Origin: Acinetobacter sp. ANC 4910
GTDB lineage: Bacteria > Pseudomonadota > Gammaproteobacteria > Pseudomonadales > Moraxellaceae
Assembly (NCBI RefSeq): GCF_004331035.1
Contig: NZ_SJNT01000007.1
Location: 62,001-126,000, forward strand
DNA: 64,000 nt
Direction of reading: 5' to 3'
Of the stretch, positions 8,640-16,694 are shown in pieces. The notes under the pieces are model-generated. The model searched no databases and was not told the DNA's origin. It saw nothing but the letters and a program-made list of their open reading frames with translations. A program made the translations under genes and the position numbers. Position 1 is the stretch's first letter. Each line of letters starts with the position of its first letter.

Positions 8640-9800
8640 ATGTATGACTTTCAGTTTCAAACTGTTTCCCGAATTATTTCTGGTCTAGGCTCAATTAAAG
8701 AACTCACAACGGTCTTGACTGAACAAGGTGCTAAGAAAGTACTGTTGGTGACAGATAACGGTATGCTACAACAGCAGTTACATCACCCTATTTTAGAAAT
8801 TTTGGAACATCTGTCATTAGCCCATGTGACTTATGGAGATGTGATTGCTGATCCACCTGAACATGTTGTCAATGCAGCCGTAGAATTTGCGAAACAGGAA
8901 AAAATTGACACAGTGATTGGCTTTGGTGGAGGTAGCTCTTTGGATGTTGCAAAACTGATTGCAATTTTGGCCCATCCAGACCAGCCGCAAAAATTGGCTG
9001 AACTCTATGGGATCAACAATGTAAAATCTCCTCGATTACCCTTAATTCTAATTCCGACGACTGCGGGTACAGGCTCTGAGGTAACGCCAATATCTATTGT
9101 GACTACAGGTGAAACCACGAAAATGGGTATTGTCTCACCTGTACTGTATGCTGATGTCGCCATTTTAGATGCAACTTTTACCCAAAATTTACCCGCGCAT
9201 ATTACGGCAGCAACAGGTATTGATGCCATGGTTCATGCCATCGAAGCATATACTTCAAAAATTAAAAAAAATCTCTATGCCGATATGTTAGCCAAACAAG
9301 CATTGAGACTACTCAATCAAAATTTAAAACGGGTACTCGAAGATGGTTCGAATCTTCAAGCACGGCAGAATATGCTAAATGGTTCGATGTTTGCAGGTCA
9401 GGCGTTTGCCAATGCCCCTGTAGGTGCAGTACATGCCTTGGCTTATCCTTTGGGTGGACATTTTCACATTTCGCATGGTCACAGTAATGCCTTGGTTTTA
9501 ACTGAAGTCTTGAAGTTTAATGCACCGAATGCCAAGCATTTATATGCTGAATTGATGACATGGATAGACCCTTATAGCAAAGGTTGCACTGATGGATTAT
9601 GTGATTTATTTATCGATCATATGCAAAACCATTTAGACCGAAGTGGTTTAACTTTAAAGCTCAATGCACTGAATGTGCCAAAGACTGCTATTTCAACACT
9701 GGCACAGGACGCCATGTTACAAACCCGACTACTACAAAACAACCCACGGGATCTAAGCCTGAATGATGCTGAACAAATTTATCACGCAATTTACGCTTAA
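8640..9800 (+). CDS. Iron-containing (group III) alcohol dehydrogenase
   Basis: 386 residues from the ATG at 8640, which has AAGGA at 8628-8632 with 7-base spacing; the in-frame ATG at 8625 overlaps that site. The family shows in the NAD-binding GFGGGSSLDVAK, the PTTAGTGSEVTPI segment, and the metal-ligand segments GIDAMVHAIEAY and the following HFHISHGHSNAL. It catalyses NAD(P)-dependent interconversion of an alcohol and an aldehyde or ketone; substrate identity cannot be read. The upstream gap to the divergent phosphatase gene is 120 bases and must contain both promoters. A small thioesterase follows at 29 bases, probably co-transcribed. Confidence 0.92.
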   Translation: MYDFQFQTVSRIISGLGSIKELTTVLTEQGAKKVLLVTDNGMLQQQLHHPILEILEHLSLAHVTYGDVIADPPEHVVNAAVEFAKQEKIDTVIGFGGGSSLDVAKLIAILAHPDQPQKLAELYGINNVKSPRLPLILIPTTAGTGSEVTPISIVTTGETTKMGIVSPVLYADVAILDATFTQNLPAHITAATGIDAMVHAIEAYTSKIKKNLYADMLAKQALRLLNQNLKRVLEDGSNLQARQNMLNGSMFAGQAFANAPVGAVHALAYPLGGHFHISHGHSNALVLTEVLKFNAPNAKHLYAELMTWIDPYSKGCTDGLCDLFIDHMQNHLDRSGLTLKLNALNVPKTAISTLAQDAMLQTRLLQNNPRDLSLNDAEQIYHAIYA

Positions 9801-9829
9801 CTCATCCCTTAGCAAAGGACATGCAGAAA

Positions 9830-10285
9830 ATGAAACCCCAAGCCAAATTTAAAGAAAATTATCCTTTTATTTTTCCCATACAAACACGCTGGTCAGATAA
9901 TGATATTTACGGGCATGTGAACAATGTCAATTATTACAGTTTCTTTGATAGCGCAGCGAATGCACTACTGATTCAAAAAGCTCATTTTGATATACATCAT
10001 TCACCGATTATTGGCTTAGTGGTAAGTTCATCTTGTCAGTTTTTACAAGAACTTTGTTACCCCGAAGTGATTGAAGTCGGTGTGGCAATCAAACGTATGG
10101 GAAACAGCTCTTTGGAATATGACTTGGCCATCTTTAAGGCCAATCAAAATACAGCCGCAGCACAGGGACAATTTATTCATGTTTTTGTAGATCGAGAGCA
10201 GCGCAAAAGTACGCCGATTCCCATGAACATGCGTCAGGCTCTACACACTTTTATGCAAGTTGAGCCTGACCAGAAATTCGTTTAA
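9830..10285 (+). CDS. Acyl-CoA thioesterase, hot-dog (4HBT) family
   Basis: 151 residues from the ATG at 9830, which is 10 bases after AAAGGA; the earlier in-frame ATG at 9821 sits directly against that site. The 4HBT signature is RWSDNDIYGHVNNVNY, with the catalytic-type Asp (DNDIYGHVNN) and a following helix. It probably hydrolyses an acyl-CoA thioester in the cytoplasm; chain length is unknown. It follows the iron alcohol dehydrogenase in the same direction and converges on dnaX with a 3-base gap. Confidence 0.87.
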   Translation: MKPQAKFKENYPFIFPIQTRWSDNDIYGHVNNVNYYSFFDSAANALLIQKAHFDIHHSPIIGLVVSSSCQFLQELCYPEVIEVGVAIKRMGNSSLEYDLAIFKANQNTAAAQGQFIHVFVDREQRKSTPIPMNMRQALHTFMQVEPDQKFV

Positions 10286-10288
10286 TCG

Positions 10289-12391
10289 TTATTTCAATTG
10301 AATGTTATGTAATTCAGCATCAAAACTTTGGATTAAATCACGCACGACAGGTTCTGTTTGTAACAACTCCTCTGCCCGCTGATAAGCTCGTTCTTTTCGT
10401 TGATGCTGTAAGAGATAAGGTGTGGTATCTGTCACCGCACCATATTCAATTTTAAACAAGGTCTTCGGCCACTGGTTTTTTAGTGCCTGTTCAAGAGCAT
10501 GTTGGGATTGACCCAATAATTGCTGATATTGTTCTGGAATATGAAATACAGATTCAGCATTAATTTGACCCGTCATCAGACCATGTTGTGCCAATTCTTG
10601 CACCGCAGGTGATAATTCACTATGTCTGAACCAGAACTCCCACTTAGCTAATGTCCACTCACCTTCCAAGATTTGCTCTTGTACACGCAAAATATCTTGC
10701 GGCATAAGCTTTGCAGTTTCTGTATTCGATGCAGTTGGAGCTAATAGAGACTCTATTTCAGGCTCAGGTTGCTCAATAAGCGGCTGAACCGCTGAATGTG
10801 TTTCGACCTCATCAGCCGCCAAATTAAAGAGTGTGTCTTGAGCTGTATCAACACTTGTAAAACCTAAGTCGGCTGATAATGACTCATTTTCAACAGATGC
10901 TTCGACTGGACGTTCTACTTTTTCTTCTACGGCAATTGGTACAATTTCTTCAAATAAGAAGTCATCACTACTTGCATCAGATGAAGCTTCGTATGATGTA
11001 TCAGTCTCTTCATCAAGGTCGAATAAAACCTCTTCACTTGCAGGGTCAAACACGATTTGATCTGAATGACTCGTTAAATTGGCCGTTTCTTCAACCTGCT
11101 CTGGAATTTCTGGTAATGCAGACTCATCTTGTAGATTTGTCTCAACAGCAAGGTTTTCTACAAGTGGCGTAACTTCCGCTATCGCTTGGATTTGATCTTG
11201 CGGAGCTGCAACTACAGTATTGATATTGCTAACAGCTTGTTCAGAAGCCAACACTGGTGCCGACTGAATTTGTGTCGCAGGAGTTGAAACCAAGACTTCA
11301 TTTGGTTGCAAAGGTCTAAAGGCTAACAAACGTAGCACACACATTTCAAAACCTTGTTCTTGCGTCACCGCAAGTTGCAAATCTGCACGCCCTTTACACG
11401 CAATTTGGTAATAAAGCTGTAAATCCTGATCTGCAATCAATTTGGAAAGTTGTGAAATTTTTTGATTAATTTCGGCACTATATTTCAAACTCAAATCAGG
11501 CAAATATTGCAATAATGCCAGTTCATGCAAAGTTGAAATCAACTGATCTAAAACCAAAGAAACATCTAAAGCCTGTTGTCTAAATTGCAACAACAATTGA
11601 CTCACACGCGCTTTTTGATTTTGATGAATTGCCAACAATAAATCATAAATAATGGTGCGATCAATCAAGCCCAACATCTCTTTCACATCTTGATGTTGAA
11701 TCGCACCTTGACCATAGGCAATCGCTTGGTCAGTTAAAGAGAGCGCGTCACGCAGCGAACCTTGTGCAGACTCAGCAATTTGCCAGATTGCATCTTGTTG
11801 AGATGGAATCTGTTCTTTTTCCAAAATTTTTGTCAAATGCTCGGTAATTTCATCGACCGCTAGAGGACGCAAGGTAAATTGTAAGCAACGTGAAATCACC
11901 GTAATTGGGAGCTTTTGCGGATCTGTGGTTGCAAATAGAAATTTCACATGCTCAGGCGGTTCTTCTAAGGTTTTAAGCAAGGCATTAAAGGAGTGTGTAG
12001 AAAGCATGTGTACTTCATCAATCAAGTACACTTTATAACGTCCCTGAGTTGGAGCATACGGTACGTTATCTAAAAGTTCTCGCGTATCTTCTACTTTGGT
12101 TCGTGACGCTGCATCGATTTCAATCAGGTCGATAAAACGACCTTCATTCACCGCTTTACAAGTGGCACACACTTCACACGGCGTCGCTGTTACACCTGTT
12201 TCACAGTTTAAGCATTTTGCCAAAATACGTGCAATTGTGGTTTTACCCACGCCACGCGTACCTGTAAATAAATACGCATGGTGTAAACGCCCACGTTCCA
12301 ATGCACTACTCAATGCACGCGAGACATGGTTTTGCCCCACTAATTCATTAAAATTACGGGGACGATATTTACGCGCAAGTACCTGATACAT
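10289..12391 (-). CDS. dnaX: DNA polymerase III subunit tau (gamma/tau)
   Basis: 700 residues. This is the clamp-loader ATPase of the replicative polymerase. The N-terminal AAA+ domain has Walker A GTRGVGKTT, a zinc-binding Cys cluster (CLNCETG...PCEVCATC), Walker B IDEVHML, and the SRC arginine-finger segment in VISRCLQF. Clamp-loader domains II-III reach about residue 365. A long acidic, Ser/Glu/Asp-rich linker follows (about 375-580), then a C-terminal domain V that would bind the polymerase alpha subunit. I saw no A-AAA-AAG slippery heptamer, so an E. coli-type programmed frameshift to gamma is not supported here. It starts at the conventional ATG, MYQVLARKYRP. Confidence 0.96.
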   Translation of the reverse strand: MYQVLARKYRPRNFNELVGQNHVSRALSSALERGRLHHAYLFTGTRGVGKTTIARILAKCLNCETGVTATPCEVCATCKAVNEGRFIDLIEIDAASRTKVEDTRELLDNVPYAPTQGRYKVYLIDEVHMLSTHSFNALLKTLEEPPEHVKFLFATTDPQKLPITVISRCLQFTLRPLAVDEITEHLTKILEKEQIPSQQDAIWQIAESAQGSLRDALSLTDQAIAYGQGAIQHQDVKEMLGLIDRTIIYDLLLAIHQNQKARVSQLLLQFRQQALDVSLVLDQLISTLHELALLQYLPDLSLKYSAEINQKISQLSKLIADQDLQLYYQIACKGRADLQLAVTQEQGFEMCVLRLLAFRPLQPNEVLVSTPATQIQSAPVLASEQAVSNINTVVAAPQDQIQAIAEVTPLVENLAVETNLQDESALPEIPEQVEETANLTSHSDQIVFDPASEEVLFDLDEETDTSYEASSDASSDDFLFEEIVPIAVEEKVERPVEASVENESLSADLGFTSVDTAQDTLFNLAADEVETHSAVQPLIEQPEPEIESLLAPTASNTETAKLMPQDILRVQEQILEGEWTLAKWEFWFRHSELSPAVQELAQHGLMTGQINAESVFHIPEQYQQLLGQSQHALEQALKNQWPKTLFKIEYGAVTDTTPYLLQHQRKERAYQRAEELLQTEPVVRDLIQSFDAELHNIQLK

Positions 12392-12713
12392 GTATGCTCC
12401 TTTTCACAGGTCTAAGCATACTGTTTTTTTGCCTAAGAGTGAATGAACAATCTCAAAGCGAGTCGATGATTGTGGAAATTAAACACGCGATTGATCCCTT
12501 AATATTAAATTCAGTCAATGTGCACTTTAAATCAATCAGCAATTTGATCTTATTCAGTCACATCTTTCACATAATTTAAACGACATTTCTTTAAGTAACT
12601 TGAGTAGATTTTCCATATTTGACCACCTTTAAATATGCTTAAATCAAAGACAATGCCCATCGCACCTATCATTTATTAAGTATGTGAAGTCTCTATTATC
12701 CAATCTAAAAATC
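12392..12713. other. Intergenic gap, no gene seen
   Basis: 322 bases upstream of dnaX and downstream of the leftward beta-lactamase-fold gene. Short frames exist, but none has a ribosome site or protein-like composition. The dnaX promoter should lie in the first 100 bases or so. Confidence 0.5.
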
Positions 12714-13973
12714 TTAGAACCACCCCTTACGTCCTGTTAGAATTTTATCGGCACAGCGTAATGTTTCTTGTGTTAAGCCCCATAAACGATAGTCTCCAGT
12801 GATGGACGCCGTTGCAAAATTATGTATGTAAGCAAAACTTAATTGGCGCTCTGGATCACACCAAGCACCTGAACCATTAAAACCCATGTGCCCAAAACCT
12901 TGTGGAACTTGTTTGCCTAAAGTCAGGACACGGTGATACCCCAAACGCCAATGCATCGGGATAGGCATAATTCGGTCACGATGCTGATATTGAATCTGCG
13001 ACATGCGTTGAAATACTTCAGGCTTAATCAATTGTTGCTGTTGCCATGAACCACCTTGAGCCAACATGGCATAAATTTTTGCCAAACTTTCAGCAGAGAA
13101 AATGCCATTGGCAGCAGGAATTACGGCTTGTAAACCTTGTTCACTAAAAAAACTAAAATTCTTCATACCTTTAGGAATCATAGCATCTTGAAAATCTTGC
13201 GGATTTTGCCCTGACCATGTCGTAACACGATTCATTAAAGTCGTTTTCTTGGTTGTATTTTTTCTTTTTGAAGAATCAGAACTTGAGCTTTTAGAGTTCG
13301 CCTTGGGGAATGGTCGTGCAACCCGATCAAGTTGTGATTTTGGCACACCAAAATAAGCATCGTGTATATGAAGAGGTTGTAACAAATACTGCTGCATTAA
13401 ATTCGCTAAACTTTGTCCTGTTGCTTTTTCCAAAACACCGCCCACTAACCAGCCAAAAGTTAAAGGTTGATAGGCTGCATCTTCACGCACATCAAACCGT
13501 GGTTTGCTTTGGGCAATCCGATTTAACATAAGCTCCCAATCGGCCATTTGAGCTGCATCTTGAACCAAATTACGGATGTCAAATAAGCCACTTTGGTGAC
13601 TTAAAATATCTGCCAAGCGAATGTTGGATTTACCATTTTGTGCAAATTCAGGCCAATATTCTGCAATTGGTTGATCATAATCAAGTAAACCGCGACTCAC
13701 TAAAATATGAGCTAAGGTTGCCAAAACACCTTTGCCTGTTGAATAACAGACCGACAAAGTATTCTTTTCCCATTGTTCTGTCGCTGATTTTTTTCCTATA
13801 TAAATATCAACGACCTTTTCGCCCTGAAAATAAACACACAGTGCAGCCCCACCTTGATGCATTCGCGGATGTTGTAAGCGACTGAACTGTCGAGCAAGAT
13901 CAGTAAAATTTGGGTCTACATGACCTTTATATTGATTTGCATCTGCTAATAAGTAAGCTTTCAATTCTCTCAT
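12714..13973 (-). CDS. Serine hydrolase of the class C beta-lactamase / family VIII esterase fold
   Basis: 419 residues without an evident signal peptide, hence probably cytoplasmic. The nucleophile motif is STGK (Ser78, Lys81 in CYSTGKGVLA); the second motif appears as Tyr in AAYQPLTFGW, and a GHMGFNGSG segment replaces KTG. The missing export signal and the HMG variant argue for a family VIII carboxylesterase (EstB-like) rather than a resistance beta-lactamase. A Ser/Lys-rich loop at about 225-245 is a lineage insertion. It lies downstream of the MaoC/FabG genes on the same strand but beyond a terminator hairpin (14021-14047). The substrate is unknown. Confidence 0.85.
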   Translation of the reverse strand: MRELKAYLLADANQYKGHVDPNFTDLARQFSRLQHPRMHQGGAALCVYFQGEKVVDIYIGKKSATEQWEKNTLSVCYSTGKGVLATLAHILVSRGLLDYDQPIAEYWPEFAQNGKSNIRLADILSHQSGLFDIRNLVQDAAQMADWELMLNRIAQSKPRFDVREDAAYQPLTFGWLVGGVLEKATGQSLANLMQQYLLQPLHIHDAYFGVPKSQLDRVARPFPKANSKSSSSDSSKRKNTTKKTTLMNRVTTWSGQNPQDFQDAMIPKGMKNFSFFSEQGLQAVIPAANGIFSAESLAKIYAMLAQGGSWQQQQLIKPEVFQRMSQIQYQHRDRIMPIPMHWRLGYHRVLTLGKQVPQGFGHMGFNGSGAWCDPERQLSFAYIHNFATASITGDYRLWGLTQETLRCADKILTGRKGWF

Positions 13974-14020
13974 CTTATATCCTTATAATTTTTTAATTAT
14001 TGATACATACATAAGTAAAA

Positions 14021-14047
14021 AAGCCCAAATTATTAAAATTTGGGCTT
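14021..14047 (-). terminator. Terminator of the MaoC/FabG unit
   Basis: Eleven-base arms AAGCCCAAATT (14021-14031) / AATTTGGGCTT (14037-14047). Reading leftward, the hairpin is followed by a run of T (complement of the A tract at 14017-14022). It lies 14 bases after the MaoC stop. Confidence 0.8.
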
Positions 14048-14060
14048 CTCTTCAACTCTA

Positions 14061-14915
14061 TTAGCGCGCGGTAATATGACCAGTCACATGTGGTTTTTTA
14101 TTTTTACTATTTTGAATCATGAAGTCGATATCATTTCCTGTCTGCACAGTTAAGAACTCTACTTTTGAGGGTAAATACATAGGTAATTTAAACCACACAT
14201 CGGCCTCATAACTGTCGGGTAACGTTAAATTGGCTAAGGCTTTTGCTTTACTCCACATACCATGTGCAATCGCTTGTTTAAAACCAAATGCCTTGGCTGT
14301 AATTGCATGAATATGAATTAAATTAAAATCACCAGAAGTTAAGGCATAACGACGACCCATATTTTCTGAAACTGTCCACTCGGCCTGAAGCGTATAATTT
14401 GGGCGAGTTTCTTCTTTTGCTTTAGTAGCCGCTTTAGTTTCAGTTTTTTGACGTGCAAGATAGGTCGTCACCCCTTGCATCACGACTTCGTTGCCCACTT
14501 TTGCGGTGGTGATAAAGTCAAACTGCACACCTTTGTCATGCGGTTTTAATTCACCAAACTGGCAAGATAGACATAAGCTTTCATTTACACCAATTTTACG
14601 GCTTTGAGAAACTTGATTACGAATATGTACCAAACCTAAAATCGCAAAAGGAAATGCCTCTTGCGTCATCATATGCATTTGTAAACTTTGGGACAAAACA
14701 GCCAAATAAATCGCTGGAATATAACCATTATTTTTAAATCCACACACGGCGTTATACGCTTTCAAATGCTTTGGATCAACCTTAAAAGAATCCACCACAT
14801 ATTCAACTTGCGGAAGAACTTTTTCGCCTTTAGGCTTTTTAAAGATCAGTCCCTGCACGACTTTCGGATAAGCCAAATAAGGTTTCGGAAGTTGAGAAAA
14901 ATGGCGCGTTTTCAT
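14061..14915 (-). CDS. MaoC-like enoyl-CoA hydratase, HtdX-like
   Basis: 284 residues from the ATG at 14915 (MKTRHFSQLP); frame extension to 15002 would run through a palindromic repeat and is not credible. The protein is a double hot-dog. The C-terminal half has the hydratase-2 motif SGDFNLIHIHAITAKAFGF (catalytic Asp and His) followed by AIAHGMWSKA; the N-terminal half is degenerate. This matches R-specific enoyl-CoA hydratases of the MaoC family, hydrating trans-2-enoyl-CoA to (R)-3-hydroxyacyl-CoA. The neighbouring gene is a two-domain FabG and the next a divergent thiolase. Length and context match M. tuberculosis HtdX (Rv0241c). A role in fatty-acid or acyl-CoA chain processing follows from context. 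Confidence 0.86.
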   Translation of the reverse strand: MKTRHFSQLPKPYLAYPKVVQGLIFKKPKGEKVLPQVEYVVDSFKVDPKHLKAYNAVCGFKNNGYIPAIYLAVLSQSLQMHMMTQEAFPFAILGLVHIRNQVSQSRKIGVNESLCLSCQFGELKPHDKGVQFDFITTAKVGNEVVMQGVTTYLARQKTETKAATKAKEETRPNYTLQAEWTVSENMGRRYALTSGDFNLIHIHAITAKAFGFKQAIAHGMWSKAKALANLTLPDSYEADVWFKLPMYLPSKVEFLTVQTGNDIDFMIQNSKNKKPHVTGHITAR

Positions 14916-14959
14916 GTTGAACCTATGTGAAGTTTTTATTTCAATATTTTTGAAAGCTT

Positions 14960-15041
14960 CTTCTCCTTCAAGGAGAAGAATGGGATGAAGGAAAAATTCC
15001 ATTCCCTTTATTGGTTTTCCCTCTCCTTCAAGAAGAGGGAA
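14960..15041. repeat. Pair of REP-like palindromes
   Basis: Two hairpins share the core CTCCTTCAAG. The first is CTTCTCC (14960-14966) / GGAGAAG (14972-14978). The second is TTCCCTCT (15017-15024) / AGAGGGAA (15034-15041). They lie between the MaoC and FabG genes and look like dispersed intergenic palindromes. Confidence 0.5.
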
Positions 15042-15059
15042 AATTCTAAATTTTTATGA

Positions 15060-16451
15060 TTAAGCACCCAATAAACTTTGTCCGCAAACACGAACAACGT
15101 TACCATTTAAGCCCGTTGAAGCCGTTGAAGCAAATAAGGCAATGGTTTCTGCAACATCGACAGGTAAACCGCCTTGGCTCATCGAGTTCATACGACGACC
15201 TGCTTCACGAATAGCAAAAGGAATTGCCGCTGTCATTTGTGTTTCAATAAAGCCTGGTGCAACTGCATTAATGGTTATACCATTTTTTAAGATCGGTGCA
15301 GTAAATTTCACCACTCCAATAACACCTGCTTTCGATGCAGCATAGTTGGTTTGACCTAAGTTCCCAGCAATACCTGAAATTGAAGATACACAGATAATAC
15401 GACCATTGGCATTTAAACCATCATGTTCAAGTAAATAATCATTAACACGTTCAATCGCAGACAAGTTAATGTTGATGACCAAATCCCAAAATTCTGGCTT
15501 CATATTGGCCAAAGTCTTGTCACGTGTAATACCTGCATTGTGCACAATAATATCAACACCGCCCTGTGCTACAGCAGCTTCTTTAATTTTCTGACCTGCA
15601 TCTGCTGCGGTAATATCAATCGCTAAAGTCGAACCACCAATTTCACTCGCAACACGGTCTAAGTCAGCTTGCTGTTGCGGCACATCCAAACAAATGACAT
15701 GTGCGCCATCACGTGACAGTACATGTGCAATTGCCTCACCAATACCACGGCTCGCACCTGTGACTACTGCTGTTTTACCTGCAAGTGGTTTCACCCAATC
15801 TACATCAATCACATCTGCTTTAGACACACGAATGACTTGACCCGAAACATAAGCAGAACGCGGCGATAATGCAAAACGTAACGTAGACTCTAAATTTGCT
15901 TCTGCACCTTCATCTACATAGACCAATTGTGCTGCAATACCCTTTTTAAATTCTTTACCTACAGATTTAACAAAACCTTCCAAGGCACGCTGAGCAATGG
16001 CTTGCTTTACTGTTTTAGCCGTTTCAGGTGTTGTTCCCACCACAATGACACGCCCCGAAGCAAGAATCTGGCGTGAAATCGGGTTAAAGAAATTATAAAG
16101 TTCTTTTAGCTGTTCAGAATTTTGAATACCAGAAGCATCAAAAATGACAGCTTTGAACTTCGACTCACGGTCACCATCGTTAAATGCATTCAGCTTTAAC
16201 CCTTGTGTTGCAGCAACTTGTTGTAATTCTGCATTGTTGCCTGCGTAACTGTTGGCATGAATATTCGCCAACACCTGAGAAATTGCACCTGATAATGTAC
16301 CTGCTGGTGCAGCACCAACCAAAACTGCACCTTTGATTACTGGCGTCGCAGAGTCAAAACGATCTAAAAAAGTGGGTGCTGGCAAACCTAAATTTTTAAT
16401 GACAAATTTACCAATTGGAGATTTTGCGAATGCTTGGTATTGGTCAGTCAT
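15060..16451 (-). CDS. High-molecular-weight 3-oxoacyl reductase (FabG4-like)
   Basis: 463 residues, about twice the length of ordinary FabG. Residues about 1-205 form an N-terminal flavodoxin-like domain without catalytic motifs. Residues about 210-463 are a classical SDR reductase with cofactor loop GASRGIGEA, a catalytic Ser in CVSSISG, and YAASK (Tyr/Lys pair). High-molecular-weight FabG (M. tuberculosis FabG4, Rv0242c) is known to reduce 3-oxoacyl-CoA with NADH; the same activity is inferred here. The gene is upstream of the MaoC hydratase on the same strand and divergent from the thiolase, so the three could run a reversible acyl-CoA elongation or breakdown cycle. Confidence 0.9.
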   Translation of the reverse strand: MTDQYQAFAKSPIGKFVIKNLGLPAPTFLDRFDSATPVIKGAVLVGAAPAGTLSGAISQVLANIHANSYAGNNAELQQVAATQGLKLNAFNDGDRESKFKAVIFDASGIQNSEQLKELYNFFNPISRQILASGRVIVVGTTPETAKTVKQAIAQRALEGFVKSVGKEFKKGIAAQLVYVDEGAEANLESTLRFALSPRSAYVSGQVIRVSKADVIDVDWVKPLAGKTAVVTGASRGIGEAIAHVLSRDGAHVICLDVPQQQADLDRVASEIGGSTLAIDITAADAGQKIKEAAVAQGGVDIIVHNAGITRDKTLANMKPEFWDLVININLSAIERVNDYLLEHDGLNANGRIICVSSISGIAGNLGQTNYAASKAGVIGVVKFTAPILKNGITINAVAPGFIETQMTAAIPFAIREAGRRMNSMSQGGLPVDVAETIALFASTASTGLNGNVVRVCGQSLLGA

Positions 16452-16694
16452 GTTTATTATCTCTCAAAACGAATTAAATTTATTTGATGGCTTTTAAACT
16501 ACTGTTTAACTTCAATATCATGTCAAAGACATAGATTTCAATAGACCCATCAGTTTCCGTTGAATCATACTTGAGTTAATCTAGTGATGACTTGACCTGA
16601 ATGTATTCTGCAATGTCATTGTAGTCAATTCGAGCTATGCTGTATTGTGTTAATGTACACCTCAAGAATACTGTAACATGCTTGGAAAAGCCTT

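Noticed and set aside
11440..11480. A-rich run in dnaX as a programmed frameshift site
   Set aside because: It is not the A-AAA-AAG heptamer, and it lies too early in the gene (domain III) to give a gamma-like product.
12394..12579. A 61-codon rightward frame upstream of dnaX
   Set aside because: No Shine-Dalgarno, AT-rich, no protein-like pattern; it occupies the dnaX promoter region.
12714..13973. Calling the STGK hydrolase an AmpC resistance beta-lactamase
   Set aside because: There is no export signal, and the KTG motif is replaced by HMG; a family VIII esterase fits better.
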